Made by a program: the position numbers and the translations under genes. DNA of 64,000 nucleotides from Synanceia verrucosa. Its lineage: Eukaryota; Chordata; Actinopteri; Perciformes; Synanceiidae. Below the pieces are notes generated by a model that searched no databases, had not been told where the DNA came from, and saw only the letters and a list, made by a program, of their open reading frames with translations. The stretch lies in assembly GCA_029721515.1 (NCBI GenBank), contig CM056559.1:14685001-14749000 (forward strand), in the 5' to 3' direction. Positions within the stretch are counted from its first letter, which is position 1. The number at the start of each line of letters is the position of its first letter. Positions 38,133-53,019 of this stretch are shown here, piece after piece.

Positions 38133-39464
38133 CTGAACTAACCACAAACATTGCTATTATTATAATCCCTAAATCGCCAAATGAAGGAAAAATGTGCTAT
38201 TACCCAGGGCAGATATACAGTATAGTAACACGTAGCTGCATGTAATGGGCTGAGCAGTTTTACAACACCAGCATGAGCTGAGCTATTGTTTCATTTTGAG
38301 AGGTGCTGGCTGTTATTGGATTGTTTTACACTAGCTAGGAGAATTTTATTCCTGAGGAGCTCTGTGTGGTGTGGAGTGAGTCAGACAGAGAGAGGGAAAG
38401 AGGGACACACAGAGAGATGTGTGTATTATGCACATGTGTGGCACCCTTGTTTAACGGCATTAGGAGTGTGTGTTGGGGCTGCCAAGTTTCTATTGGTGTT
38501 TATTCATCAGGAAGCTGATGTGTTTGTTGAGAACCAGCAGGGATCTTCAGGTACACACTCCACACGCTAACCCAGACTGATACCACTGACATTCGCACTA
38601 ACATATTTACACTACATATTCAATATCATCATTAATAGTGTGGCAAATTTTCAAAGATTATAGGTATACAATATATACAGTACATAACATATATAAGTAT
38701 ACAAACATGCTTCTGCATGCATTTCTGCATTTCAGTGTGTCCATGTGAGGTCAAACATGCTGGATGTAAAAATGGAAAAGTGGGCATTTTCTGTGGCTCT
38801 CTGTGGTGGTGCCAGCGGGCGGAGAGGCACGCCAGCGCGGGTCGAGCACCACAATGTGCCTGTCAGTCCATGGGACGTCCCAAAGGAGAAGGGTAAGAGG
38901 CAGCCCCCCTAGCCTTGCCCATCCATCATCGTGACACCGCAAGCTGCAGTCATGGGAAACCCACTGCTGGCCAGTTGCTCTGCACCAGAGCTGGGAGGGG
39001 AAGGGGAGACTGGACTCACCATCCATTAAAAACACATTGTTTTGTTTATTATAACGAGTTAATGAGGTTGAAGTCAAGCTTTGCTTTGTTTTTCAAACAC
39101 TTCCAGAGGGGTTTTGGAGGCAGACGGCCCCGTTGTCAGATTTGGGTGAAACAACTTATAAGGGCCTGGGTATTTTATAATGGATGTCTATAAATTTATG
39201 AGAGTGGAGTTGGCCATGTTAGGAGTGAGATCCTTGGTTCTTGTAAAATGAATCGTTTTAGGGGTTTTCTCCATATACTGAGCCCAGAGACTGAAAACCT
39301 TTTTTTTCCTGTAGATTGTCATCTCTTCTTCCTTTTGTCCAAACCACTCCACTGTCATTTTCACTCGACAGTTCCTGAAGTCTTGTTTTGGACTCTACAA
39401 TCAACTTCAACAATAGACATAATTGTTTAACCACTGTTTATTCATGGACGATACGTCATCCATG

Positions 39465-39496
39465 GAAAGAAAGAAAGAAAGAAAGAAAGAAAGAAA
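39465..39496. repeat. (GAAA)8 tetranucleotide microsatellite
   Basis: Eight perfect GAAA units. Confidence 0.95.
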
Positions 39497-39786
39497 TAAG
39501 CTTTCTGTGAAAGTTGGGAATGAAAAGTAGCGTGCATTAGCAGCATCAGCGGTTTGTGGAGCCAGAGGCCCCCTGGTCTCCCTGTCTAGTGGAGATATGA
39601 GAGAGGGCCCACTCCCTGTCCAGACACAGCAGGGTCCTGGCCTGCCCGCTGACATGTCTACTTTAATTGTTGGTATTAAATCACTTGCACTTTCACTCAA
39701 GATGCTATCTGCAGAGTGTTAAGATCTTTTACAGTAGCAAGTATGCACTGCTTAAATGTGAGTGACACACTGTATGCCAGACAGTG

Positions 39787-39788
<2 letters not shown>

Positions 39789-39830
<42 letters not shown>
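39789..39830. repeat. (GT)21 microsatellite
   Basis: 42 bp of perfect GT. Read on the minus strand it creates false Thr-His repeat ORFs. Confidence 0.98.
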
Positions 39831-39834
<4 letters not shown>

Positions 39835-40488
39835 GTGCAGCCAGATAAATGCACATAGTTGCAAATGCGTAGAAACAATGGAGCTCTGTATTGGACTGAT
39901 TGTTGGACATACAGGCATTCGGACTGCACAACGCCCTCACTGCAGGTCACCCATCAGTCACCAAGCACACCGCGCAGCCAGCTACACCATCAGCTGTTTG
40001 CTTTAGGAAGGCGGCTCAAAGCCAATTAAAATACACTTAGAACTGTGTCCGACTTGTGTTTGAAAAGATAATATATGTCCAGGAGTCCAATCAACACGCT
40101 GTGAGCGAGCAGGCATGAGGAAATATGTTGCATCAGTGTCATTATTACACGGACAAGTTAGAGATTTTTTGACTCTTTGAAACCAGGTAATTTGTATGCC
40201 CTTCGGTAAGAATAATGTTGTCTTTGATTTCACAGTTCCTCATACATTATTGCTACTTTAAAAACATACGCCATGTGCATTAGGTAATGTATAGATATCA
40301 CTTTTAAGTGTCAGGACGAGATCAGTGACACACTGTACTGTGATGTTATTTCATTTGAAGTCTGTAAAAAAAAAGTGTGACTGAAAACGTTTATCATCAA
40401 AAATTAGTAGTCTAATACTCAAATTTGAAACACATGGACCTGCCATTATATGTGAAAATATTCACTGTACAGACACGGACAATATGCA

Positions 40489-40509
40489 ACACACACACAC
40501 ACACACACA
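40489..40509. repeat. (AC)10 microsatellite
   Basis: Perfect AC run. Confidence 0.95.
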
Positions 40510-41735
40510 GATTCAGAGGGCAGAGGGTGATGATATGAGTGGTGGTGAGTGGCGAGCAAAGACGGGAGCTCCCTGTCTGTTCAGTGTTTTTTAAGAGTGT
40601 TTAAATGACTGAAAAGTCAGTTATGGCTTCCAGATGGGGGCCAGTTTGATCCGGATCATTCTGACGGGCCTGGACTTTGATGTGCTGCTGCCTATTACTG
40701 ACGTTACAGGGAGACAGGCATATTTCTCCCTAATCACTTCCAACTCGTATGGCCTGCACCAGTTGGCCACACCAGAACTTTGTGTATATGTCCATGTACG
40801 AAAGCAAGTGTTTGCTTTTGAAAGTTTGCTGTGCTATATAAAAAGGCTACATTGCCCAGTGACATCTACTATGTGCCTGTGTGCGTATGAGTGTGCAGAC
40901 ACGTGACTCATGTACAGTAAGTAACAGAATTGGCAGTATGAATGTACACATTTATACCAGACCCTGTGGCAACCCAGCATACCTGCATTAGTGCTCAGGT
41001 AATGCTTTTCTGACATTTCATCATAAACCCTCAGTTTCTAATGAAAAGCAAAGGAAAGAACAAGAGAGGAGAGCATAATGCCTTCATTTATGTTGAGGGG
41101 AGAATTCCCTTGGAAACATCCATCTTGGCAGGCAGGTTAAATATAGTCCAGACAGACAAACAGACAGGGAATAATTCCTCCACTTCCCACTCCAACCACA
41201 CTCCCCAGTAAGCCCAGTGGAAGTCATTTCTCAGTGACCACAGAGGAGTTGGACTAAAGGGGAAAAGGAGCGCCACTGTGCTCCTCACTAATCACTCTGT
41301 GACCCTGAGACCACCCCTCCACTACCCCCTAGCAAGTCTCCTCTTTTCTCCTCCTCCTCATCTCCTGGTTTTTTGGAGGGGGGGTAACGTGGAGAGGGAT
41401 GAAGAGTGGAGGAGTGAATCAGGCCGAAGTTCCCCTCTTTATCTCCCAAAGGCAAGGGAATGCCAAGGGGCCGGTGCTTTGGAATCCACTGTTTTGTCTC
41501 TCTCTCAGGGAGAACTGGGCTGAGTCCACTTGGAGGGAGGCATTCAGAGCAAAGTCTGGAGGGCCCTTCAGCAGACAATGGCGCAGCCCGGGACAAAGTG
41601 AGTCCTTGATGAGGGATCTGTGGAGAGGTGCAGGTGTCTGAGGTGAAGAACGGTCTCTCAGGCTTGACCCACTTATCTCCAGCAGCTCTTCCCTTCTCAT
41701 TCGGCGTTACCACATCACATGCATCACAACCAGCG

Positions 41736-41757
41736 CTTCTTCTTCTTCTTCTTCTTC
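41736..41757. repeat. (CTT)7 repeat
   Basis: Perfect CTT units. Confidence 0.9.
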
Positions 41758-42879
41758 AGATTCTTAAAAAGTGCATGGGCACGAGCACACAGCTCACTCT
41801 GCTATGCTTAGAATCACCACAAATGTCTGTCAAACCTATACATGGAGTTAGACAAGGAGAGTCATATGAGGGAGGAAAAGGCCTTTGACCCCAGAGCTTC
41901 ATTCAACATTCCTGGTAACTGCACTCCATCATACTTTGTGCCGGAAAAAGCAAACATCTAAATAAACCCTGTCAGCTCATGCTGTCCATCTGCCGGCAGA
42001 TAAGATGAAGAATATAAGCCATGTTCCATAAACACAAACATAGGGGATCACAAATCAGTGGTTACAGTCACCACAACCATAAATTAGCCTCGGGACCATT
42101 TTTAGCATTCAAGTCAAACAGGGAGAGGACAGTGAAAGGAGAGGACAACCCGCTCTTTAAAATCCCATCACTGCTGTCAATGTGGGCTCTGCACCACGAA
42201 ACAACACTGGGATAACATCTACATGAGCTGGAGAGAGAAAACAACAAGGATGTGACCGCTAAATTGCCAGATGGCTTATGATGGCAGGGCTGGGTTACCC
42301 GGCAGCAGTTGAAACTTCAGTGAAGTAGCAGAGAGAGGGAAAGAGAACAGGTCACAGCCCCCTAGTGGAAAGTTCTCCATCTTTCACATACAAAAGAAGG
42401 GAGATTTACACAAATTTAAGATTTTTTTTTTTTTATTATCTAATTGTATTTGTATTTCAAAAGTGTTCTTTGGAGGGAATTTAGCACATCAAAAAGTTGA
42501 TTAAAAAAGGAAAATAAATGACTGTGTTTTGTTTACAATCTTTTCACGCTAAATTATACTTTAACTGTTGTGACATATTGCAGAATATCTCAACAAGGAC
42601 AACAAATGAATCCCTCAGATATTCATTCTACAATGCTTTCCTTTTATATTACATGGGCAAGCGCCTCTGGGAAGACATTACCTTTGTACAGGAGCTCTTG
42701 CAACACGAAATGACAAATCGTCAATCGCACTGGCTCTCGGGAGCCAGCTATGTGTATTATGCTACTTTAACTCTCCTGGTTAGAACACGCAGGGCTTCTA
42801 AAATTCCACAACCAGATTTATCTTATTTTCCCCAACTTGTTTCCATATCTATTTTCTTTTCTTTGTGAATTAGGTGGTA

Positions 42880-43215
42880 AATAAAGCCACCGGGCATTGT
42901 GCACAGTGGAATCAGCTGGAATTGCCACATTAAAGAATGCAGGCGAGGTGCAGCCGGAGCCATCCTCCTGGATTTGGGCAAATTCAGCTGATGCAAAACA
43001 AGGAATTAATTTGAGGGGAGCGGCTTGCGTGCTGAGCTTGGCGCTGTGACAAAGATGAATGGCATCATTCCAAGCGAATGGTAATTTCACTTTTTGTGAC
43101 AGTGCTTTAGAGCAAAAGCGACTCGGGACGCACAAAGCATTTGCAATCCCATTGAGGGCCCTTGGTACCTGCCTATCAGACACTGCACATTGTTTACCAA
43201 TCATCTGATATTGAT
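42880..43215. promoter_or_regulatory. Candidate conserved non-coding element
   Basis: Repeat-free, mixed-composition block with ACAAAGATGAATGG, GGTAATTTCAC, GAATTAATTTGAG and CATTTGCAATCCC. A 128-residue minus ORF covers it but has no domain signature and no splice support. Confidence 0.35.
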
Positions 43216-45224
43216 TGGTTTCAGACTAAAGTTTGAAGATGAATTAGAGTGGTAGAAGGTTAAGTCCTAACCTTGAAAGATTTAGTGTCTATTCAGCCTG
43301 CATGTAGGACTCTCCTCAGCTCACTCCGAGAATAGAGAACTTTTAAATTCAATAGGGGGTGGGAGACACAAAACATGTCACATTCACGAAGTGAATCCAC
43401 TGGAAGAAACACAGAAGAACACCCAAAAAGCATAATCTTTCTCCCCAGTTGATAGAAATGGTAATTGCATGTGTGGGATAATACTTTGAAGCCAAGGCTT
43501 CGGTCGGACAGACCGCCTATTTAGGTTAAAAAAGGGGCAACAAAACAGCTCCTTCTTAACTCTTTTGTTCCCTTCTCCACTCTTTTAAATGTTTACTGAA
43601 AAAGAACCTTCAAATCCACTCTCCATCTCCTGCACAATGTGGCACCTATCACTCTTGGGTGCATGGACACATTGTATTGTGTGAATCATTGATATGTTGC
43701 AATCATTCCCATGAATCATTTTCTATTTAACATTCAAATTTTCAGAAATCCGATTTTCATCCTCTTGAGTTGGACAATAGCATTTTGTGAGATAAAGGAC
43801 ATTATTTGAATATTGTTACTTTGGTCCTGAACAGACTGCATGGAAATACTGCAGGAATATGAGCAGCATAGTCAACATTATAGTCAAAATGATACCACTC
43901 TTAAAATGTAAACCCGACTGATACTTTGTAGTATGCTTCCCTGAAGCCCTTGAATCCACAAACAAATGATAGACCGCCACAGGATACCCGGTGCTTCCAT
44001 TTTTAACATGCTGCAGAAGTGATGTTCCTACAATTTGACATGCATATTTGGACATTTTGACAGAGCCAAGAGCACGTTAGTACCAGCACTGGGTCCCTTC
44101 AGCTTGTTGGGATGTACCATCTCCCAGCATGGGATTGGAGCTCTAAATGGACCACTGGGCCACCCGTCACAGCTGGGTTACACCACTTAAGATCCCCCAT
44201 ACACCCCCTCCAGGCAACAAGCCTTCTGGTCTACTCCAAGGCTCTCCAGCCCACTCGACCTCCCGACATGGCATAGAATAGTCATAGGCAGCACTAACCC
44301 CACAAGATGCCCAGGTCAGAGATCGCATTAAGAGAGTGCATTCACAACTTTCGGTCTGACAGGGACAAGCGAGAGCAAACATGATCCCTGTGCTTATAAA
44401 GTGAATCATTCTGTCATGTTTTAAACATTGCTTTACCAGCGCAGACAGCACGAAAGGAAAAGGGATGTCAAAATCTCTAAAATATACATATTTGTTAGGG
44501 TGATTAAGAAACAAAGAGAGAAACTCAGTGTTGTAAGTAGACTACAGATACAGATTTTGAACACAATTTCAACTAATTTCTTTTGTCAAATCATCTCAGT
44601 CAAACACACATCTACATACTGCAGACTGGCCAGCTATGTTTCTATATGTTGCAGGACCTGTGTCAATGAAGAAACACTTCTGCAGACAGGAAGTGGACAG
44701 AGTTTATGGGTTAGAGGGGGCTGCTGAGGATGCAGGTGTGTCCGCGGTGACACAGAGACAGACTAGAAAAGCTGCAGAGGTCAAACAGAACAGGGCAGCA
44801 GGGCTTAGGATCCAGTGGCTTCTGTAAATCATCCAGAAAATAATACATGAACCCATGGGGGAAAACTCACACGTGCCAAGCTGCAGCAATGCCAGAGATC
44901 ACTGCAAATGTTCTATAAATCATCAAGTGGATTGTGGTGAGGTCAAGGTGAGATACAGCATAAACTTTTCTAACAAAGCGCATTTCAATAAGCAGAAGGC
45001 TCTACTTTATGTTGTTAAATACTTAATCAAAAACACATATCTTGGCCTCATGCAAAAACACACATTTTCTTTGGCACACTTTTAGTCCAAGATCACAATA
45101 CTAATACAGAAACTGTACACATACAGGATGTTGCTATATGTAATGCCTTGAAATTATACATATTACACTCATAATGCCCACCAAGAAATTTTCAATTTTT
45201 CTAATACAGGCTATGATAATGTAG

Positions 45225-45248
45225 CACACACACATACACACACACACA
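45225..45248. repeat. (CA)n microsatellite, one interruption
   Basis: CA repeat with a single CATA interruption. Confidence 0.9.
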
Positions 45249-46070
45249 GAGGCCTAACGGCTTAGCTAACCCTCCCAGCCTGGCTGCCCTCAGCCCTGAA
45301 TGCGGGCAGCACTTAAACTTTCCCCTTTTCAAACAGTGGAGCACAAAGAGAAGACCACATCAGTGGCCTGCTGATCATCCCCACAGACGGCTGAGTGAGG
45401 ACAACAGGCAGGTCCCTGGGTACGTCCCCATATAATGTCCCCATGTCCCCCATCACGCCAGCAATGTGTTCAGGCCTGTATGCCGCACATTCTGCGCTCC
45501 CTCTCATGTGAGACTAGATAAATGACAATTCTTTCAAGAGAGGCAGTTAGTGAGAGTGGTTGGGGTGAGGGCTGCAGCTGTCCCACTGACCATGTCCACC
45601 CCCTGAATCCCCTAACCACCCACCACCACCAGCCCCCCAGCAGCAGGTTTCTCCCTACAGAGGGGAAAAAAAACACGCTTCATTACGTCCTCTCTCCCCA
45701 GAGCAGCTAGGGGCCTTTCAGTGCAGATAAGCCTCTTAGACATGAAGTAGCGCTCAGAGCAGCATTTGAGTGACAGCAGGAAGGTTTAGCCATTCAGTGG
45801 ACAATGCTCACATTCTCTGGCTTTAATCTAGGAGGCGGACAATGATCTGTTTTTTAAGGCCTCATCTCCTCTGCTTTTCCCACAGCAGTGGTGACTGGCA
45901 TAAGGAAGAGAAAAAGAGACAGAACGGGCCATGGGCCGGCCGGGAGAGCACTGCCACTATCTCCCAAGGCCTCATGTTTCCTTGACAGTCCAGACTGAGG
46001 TGGGACAAGAGCGAGTGAGGTGGGAAGGGAGGGGCGTGGGTAAAGTCAACGGAAGGCAAAGAGCATCAAT

Positions 46071-46094
46071 CACACACACACACACACACACACA
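46071..46094. repeat. (CA)12 microsatellite
   Basis: Perfect CA run. Confidence 0.95.
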
Positions 46095-46837
46095 TAGGGG
46101 GGAGACAAACAATCATTCGGTGATGGTTGAGTGCGTCTGTGTGACAGACGGGCAGGTGAGAGGCCTGCTGGTGACGTGGCTTAGTGTAGAGCTTTGTCAT
46201 TCTTATCTTCTCTGACCACCGACATCCATCCCTCCTCAGCCATTGTGCGCCGTTCTATGATGTATTCATATGAAACATTATTGCAAGGGCAACTGAGGGG
46301 GAGGAGAAGCTAGACAGTGTGAAAATGTATCCAAAGAAAATAATTTGTTTTGATTTCTTGATACAATGTAACTTTCTGACGCAATGCATTATATGATGTC
46401 CATCTTTAAAGAAATGAGAAGAGCTGATTCTGTATGTGAATACCAAGACAATTAAATGACTCATTTCATTAGTTTAGTGCAGTCGATGTCAGCTGACAAG
46501 GCCTTATGCCAGGCAGTCTATGCATATAGTTTTAATGTTTTTATCACAGGCTTTTCAGTAAGTGCATGTAATTTCAAGTTACAGTATTCATTATTATCAA
46601 GAGGGGTTTTCCATTTGTTGCTTGATTTTTTTTTTTTCATTATTATTATTTTATGAGATGAAGAAGATCTATCCAGGGAAGTGAAGTGCAGTGAAATGGG
46701 GACCACACAGTCTCAATTTGTCAAAGAGCTCTATGGATTATTTTAGAATCACCTCACACTTCAGAGTGGTTTGTTTTGCTCCAAAGAGAGTATAAATATC
46801 CACACCTCATCTACAATAAACAGACACTGCATACTAC

Positions 46838-46838
<1 letters not shown>

Positions 46839-46881
<43 letters not shown>

Positions 46882-46882
46882 G
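46839..46882. repeat. (TG)n microsatellite with CG interruptions
   Basis: TG run bounded by TGCG units at both ends. Confidence 0.95.
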
Positions 46883-48459
46883 AACAGGAAGCCAACATAC
46901 GGAAACATGTCCTTCAAGAGACACGCAAGTAAAACCCCGTCAGTGTTTGACTGAAGTGTCAATCACTGGGCTACTTCTTTCTCTAATTGGATTATTACTA
47001 CAGTTTAGCCCTCTATATGCCTCTCTGTTTCTAAACATGGCCATACCAGTAACTCTAGCTAGTAACTGTGTGTAGAAAGAAAATAAAAGAAAGAAGAAAA
47101 ATGAGTCTTAGCACTAGTGTGTAAGCTGTTGAAGTAGCATTTGGAAGTATTGTCACTGTGCATAAAACATGAACTGCTCTATAAAAATTGTTTTAAGTGA
47201 CGTTATCACCTTAGTCTAAAAACGTAAATCATGAATTTGCTTTAAATGTGCGTGTAAGTAAGGTAAATAACAAAAAAACTGGGTATGAATATAAATATAT
47301 TTATTCATGTAATATAAACCAGTATAGTATAGTAGCTGACAGAAGAAAGCGTGTTGAGATGGAGAGTGGCAGTGAGCACATAAAACAGCCAAGAGACGTG
47401 GATGAACTTTGGCCTTCTCTAACCACCTCCATATTTGTCTGTTCACCCCTCTATTCTGAGAGTTTAATAATTTCTGTCTGTCTTTTTCACACACATTTCT
47501 ACTGTTGAATGAAATGTTGCCGGGAATGCATAAAACAGTCCGGTCTGGATTTGATGTCCATTCATTTTTCACATTACACAGTGGGGCTTTAAGTTGATGT
47601 TACAGGATGTCAGGTTAAGGATCTTCAGTTTGAATTCAGGTGAGAATATTACTTAAAAATGTTTATGATTGTCTTCCATGCAGGCTTATAAAGACAAACC
47701 TACAAAGACACAAATCCTCAACACCCATGTGGCATGTCCTCAGCACCTCACCTCTCTTTACTCCCATTAATCTCACACACCTCATCACAATCCCAGCACC
47801 TCGACCCCAAAGATCTCATATCCTACGCACACCTTTATCTCCTTTCTTGTCTCAGCCACAGCTCTGAAATCCCACAACTAATAACTCCCTTGCATATTCT
47901 GTACCACTGGACTTGTTAACAATTCCACCTGCTATGGCACATAATCTGAAATACAACATTTTGCCCATTTTGATCCTCAAAAGACACACTTTTGTTGTCT
48001 TTTTAGTATTGTTACTCGTTTAGTTTTTTGTGTCTTCTTATATATTTCACTTTAATGTAAGGTGGGCTGAGATAACTGTGCCATCTATGTGTTATTTTGC
48101 CCCATAAATATTAGCATAACTTGACGAGGAGATACAGAAAGACACATCTTAACAACGCAATACAAGAAACAGATTCTGCCACCCAGGAACTGGCAAATCA
48201 TCCAGTGCAATGGAAGTATAAATATAAATAGAAAAGAAGGGAAAGAAAGACACAGTCGAGCAGTGAGATAGACATATCAGAGGCCAGAAAGACAGATTGG
48301 GCAATTAGACAAACATACAGGGACATATTGTTTCATTACACAGAGACTGACATGGCGGCGATAGAGACAATGTGCCCCTTCACTAAACTACTGAGTGTTT
48401 ATGTCCCATGTCAGTCTGCATCACCAGTGTCCCCCTGACTGCTGCCAGCTGACACCCCA

Positions 48460-48497
48460 ACACACGCACACACACACACACACACACAGACACACAC
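48460..48497. repeat. (CA)n microsatellite, imperfect
   Basis: CA run with CG and GA interruptions. A GTGTGT stretch at about 48565-48598 is its loose inverted partner. Confidence 0.9.
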
Positions 48498-49599
48498 TTC
48501 TGCTTTGCTTTCTGTCACATGTCAGCGTATCATGTCCCACGCAGGCACCCAGTCTCTAAACTATGTGTGTCTGTGTGTGCGTGTGTGAGTGTGTGTCTGC
48601 TCACACACCCACTGAATGAATGAATGGGCTTCTGTTGGACTGCTTCTAATGACTTTATTTAGAGATGTTGTGTTTAACATCAGGAAACATCAGGCATGTA
48701 CGTCGCCCAGCAGCTCAATTCAACCCCTCAAACCCTCCACCTTACCCCAGTTTCCCATTTCCTTACTGGACTAAACTGCTCTGGTTTACAGGTATGGAAT
48801 GGAGAAAATCAGCTACAGATATGGAGGACAAAGAAGAGGCCTCTGTCTTTCCTCTCTCCACTACTCACTCTCTGCTAATTCTCTTTCCTCTTTAAGCCAT
48901 GTCTCCTTCATCATCTTGCTTTTTCTACACCCCTTGTTCCACCTTCTTCCTCCTCCTCATTTCCCTACCCCCTGCTTTCTGATACCAGTGCATAAAACAC
49001 ACCAAAAGTTTTCACTGGAGCTAGGTAATGAGGCAGACCTTTGACCTTTCCTTGATGACTTCCATACCTGTGCATGTGCAAGATTATGTGTGGTTGTGTG
49101 CATGTGTATGTGTGTCTACAGCTGGCGGCTGACAGCGACATGACTAATGAGGGCCAGGGACAGAAATAATAGGTGGGAATTATAACACAAAAAGGGTACA
49201 AGCGCAAAGGAAAAGGAAGAACAAATGACAGAGCAACGGACAGGAAGAAACAAAGGAAGAATGAAAGGCTAAGATTTGGCGAAGTGTTTTAAATCACTAA
49301 AAAACTGTAGAACAGGCAACAAAGGAGCCACAGATAGGAAGTTTGCAATGTTTCACACACACAACAAATCAAGAAAAAAATAGGGTTTCCCTCTACTGTC
49401 ACTGGCTCTGTATGCAAGGGTGAACACAAGTTCTGATGGTTTCTTCCTGACTCACTGGGAACTGTAGTTCACCCATAGTTACTGTAACCCTGCTATAGGA
49501 GATGGTGGAAACATTGTCACATCTGTTACAGATTCTTGAACATCACTGAACATTGCATTTGCAGTTGGTCTTTTAAAATATTTTAAAATTATTTTTTAT

Positions 49600-49818
49600 C
49601 TGTTTTTGCACTGTGTTCTTTCAGGGATTTTAGTAAATGTTCATTGTTCTTTGCTTTTAAATGCTGCATTTTTTTTGTTCTTTTTTAAAGGCTTTTACAT
49701 GCTTTCAAATCATTTTTAAATGTTGTAAATGCTGTAGTTTTAATCATGTCAAGCACATTGAGTTATCTTGTGTATGAAATGCGTGCTATAAATAAAGCTG
49801 CCTTGCCTTGCCTTGCCT
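49600..49818 (+). mobile_element. 3' tail of an L2/Rex1-like LINE with (TTGCC)n end
   Basis: The stretch ends GTCAAGCACATTGAGTTATC, TGTATGAAATGCGTGCTATA and AATAAAGCTG, followed by CCTTGCCTTGCCTTGCCT (to 49818). This is the typical 3' terminus of a fish LINE clade often written AAGCACATTGAG...TATGAAATGCGCTATA...AATAAA...TTGCC. Only the untranslated tail is present, and the 5' limit is vague. Confidence 0.6.
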
Positions 49819-52741
49819 ACGTTGTAAAAATTACTGGGTTAGATTTAGGCAACAAAACTACTAGGCTAATTTTATTACAAAAAAACATAATGTTATGACT
49901 TAAAATGATTACATAGGTGAACATTTTACATCCACATGAGACAACTTTCTGTTAAGATACAGTCAAGACAAACAAAGCAAACACCAAAATACGTTTTGCT
50001 TCAAACATAATTGAGAATGCAGTTTAGTTGTCTGAGAATGTAATTTATAAGAAATAATCTTCTTCTCCTGAGTAAAAACAGCATGTTAGCTACTACTCTT
50101 AAAAGCATCTAAAGCAACTGTCTAACACATTTAATCATAACACGTTGTGCAACATTATGGATGCAGTCCACTGGGGTGACTGTGGAATTTAAAGCATGGT
50201 TTAAATGGGATATGGCAAAGTACCAATCCACACTTGTATAAGATGTATTGCTCTTTTATCTGAAATTATGGTCTAAATGACAAATCTTGTCCATAAAAAA
50301 AAAAAAAAAAATTCTCTAATCAACTGAAAAGAAACCCATTTCCAAGACAATCAATCCTATAGCGGAAACCACACTTTGTGGAGTAGCACTACCTGGACGG
50401 CACATTTGGGTGTCTGGAAACACCAGCCTACAACCGTCACATTCAAGATCAAAGGTCATCATGTGTAGACAGAACAGAACTTTCTAATTATACATGATAA
50501 ATGTAATCACACAGGAAGCATTTCTCGCCACAATTTGCTGGCTTAACCTTGTCAGGTGTGCCAAACTGGCCAGGAAATTGGAGGCAAAAGTGTCTAAGCA
50601 TCATATCTGAATTAAAAAATTGTTATATAACAACACATGCATAAAAATACAGGCAAGAATTGATAATAATTCCTCACTAACCAATGTTCTAGATTATTTT
50701 AATTGAGCTTCGTGAGTTTGACAAATGAGGAATATTGTTTATAAGGGCCAGAGACACCAGAGAAAATGTTCCCATCAGGCTGTGTGTTTTGATAATGATA
50801 CTATCTGGCTTAGAAAGATCTCTTCAGTGAACTCTGTGCTCCTGCTGGATCAGATCAGTGCCCATAATGGGTGACTTCAGCCAGAGGGTCTCAACCAACT
50901 GACACAAAACACGGCGCCGAGACAAAATCGAGACAGATGGACAAATAGACAGATATAGATTCAGACAGACATCCTGTCTCGAACCACAAATAGATACAAC
51001 AATCAAGTCAGGTCTGGTCATTTTCATTTCACTGACCTTTGAACCCTCACCTCCTACACATGTAAGGAGACAAATTACTGCTGTGGTTGGGTTTGACCAA
51101 CAGCTCCAATGCTGGAGAACATGCAATGTGAAAGCTGAGACAGGAGACATAAATCATACCTGTATTTGATCTGCAGGGTTGTGGGTGGGAACAATGTGAC
51201 GGCTAGCGTGCACCCCATGTCTCTGAACTCTTGAGGGGGTGAAACGGGTCATTTGTTTTTGGGGTCCCGCCATTCAGTGGTGTATAAATCTGGGACATTT
51301 ATAGCAAGTTGTGGCTTTAATGTGAATTTGAACAATCACGAAATAAACCAAGTTTTGAAATTTTAAGTCTGCTGAATGGAAGTTGGTGAGGTGATTCAAC
51401 AGAATATTGTTGACAACAAGTCTGTGGCTACAATCTTGCTGGTTTATAGCATTTATCACTGTCAAGAAGACATGTTTTCATGTTACCAATACTGCTTGTT
51501 ATACATTATGTTCCATGTCAAAGGTATACAATGTACATGTCAGTGGCTGTGGAACAGCACCACTTAAGTGTCGCATGCACTGAGTACACATACAACAATG
51601 CTTCCAAAAAATCCCCAAATTACACAGCATCATTCTCCGGGGTCCCAGAGGAGATTACTATGTTACATCAGGAAGGGCCTTCAAAGTTTCCACCGTCGTA
51701 ATTGTACGGTTAAGATCCAGACTTTGTTTTCTGCCTTTCAGAGCCAGCCTTAAAATCCCAAAGGTGGCTTGTCTCCAGGCTAGGCGAAATCACAATTGCA
51801 TTAACACCCAAAGAGCATTTCATCAGAGCCAGCAGGGCCCCATGGTCCAGGACACCTGTAATAGAGTTTCCACCTCTAACAGACGCAGAAACATTTTAAC
51901 TCCTGTTGTATGGAGGATTTACCTGCTCCTGTCTGCATGGAACTACGTTTCTGCAGCTGATCAAATCAAACCAAACAAATTGCATTTATTGAGAGACAGC
52001 TCAAATGCTGGTGCCCACAAAAACATATTAGCAGCCTGGTCTACACAGAAAAACCTTGGCATGCAGTATCAGTATTGGATTAGCAAAAGTAACACAGAAA
52101 CAGAGAAGAGGACGTACAGAAATCCAAAGTGATTCCTTTCCTCTGCTTTCCCGTGCTGCTCTGCTCCTCTGTGCATGGAGGAATTACCACAATTGTATAT
52201 GCGAGTGAGGAAATAGATGGAGGGAATACACTTACATGCAAAGAGATGTATTGGATTACTGTGAATTCAGCTACAGTGATGCATGCCAATTTCAACACCG
52301 AAGAACGCCGTACAAAATGGTTAGATACAGTTAATCTTTAAACACCCTTGGACAACAGACAACTTCTGAAACCTTTCTCAAGTTCATCTTAAAAATGATC
52401 TGCACAAATCACCACTTTTGTCCAATATTCTCACTGTGAAATACATGAAAACTATCAAATTTAAACATTTGGTAATGGGAAAGGGAGATATTTTTCCCGT
52501 TTGTTATTAAAATAAACAGAGACAGAGATGAACTAGTGTGTGAAACTCAGGGGAGAGATAGAGGGAGAGAGTATGAAAGGGGCTGCCTGACTGTCTGACA
52601 GACAGACAGGCAGATGGACAGGAACTTGGCATTAGGGAATATGATTCTGCCAGAGAGTGATCCATAAAGACGGGAGGAGGTCAAAGGGCACACTCTCTGT
52701 AATGGCTCATCATCACTCAGTGATGTCCACGCTACGATAGC

Positions 52742-52743
<2 letters not shown>

Positions 52744-52775
<32 letters not shown>

Positions 52776-52778
52776 GTG
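52744..52778. repeat. (TG)n microsatellite
   Basis: TG run with one CG interruption. Confidence 0.95.
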
Positions 52779-53019
52779 CTTGGGAGAGAGGGCCAGTGGA
52801 TCTGCTGAGAGATAGTGCAGGATAAACGACCGGTTCCGCTATTCTAGGCCTCTAGGGAGAAAAAGAGAGATCTCACTGTTGTTTTATCAGAGCCCTAGCC
52901 AAATACTGTCACCCACAACATCAATTAATCCCCTCATCAACATTGAAATGAAAAAAAGTTTGTGGAAAACCATGGGGTGAAAATGGCATTTATGAAATAT
53001 AATAAATGTCGCAAAGCAT

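Larger units (their letters stand above)
36421..49599. other. Intron 1 segment without recognised gene
   Basis: Dominated by microsatellites (nine listed) separated by ordinary unique DNA, with one CNE-like block at 42.9-43.2 kb. The longest ORF (141 residues, minus, 41288-41713) overlaps a purine/pyrimidine-biased tract and shows no domain. Confidence 0.45.

Noticed and set aside
39697..39950. His/Thr-repeat proteins in three minus frames
   Set aside because: Translation of the (GT)21 microsatellite.
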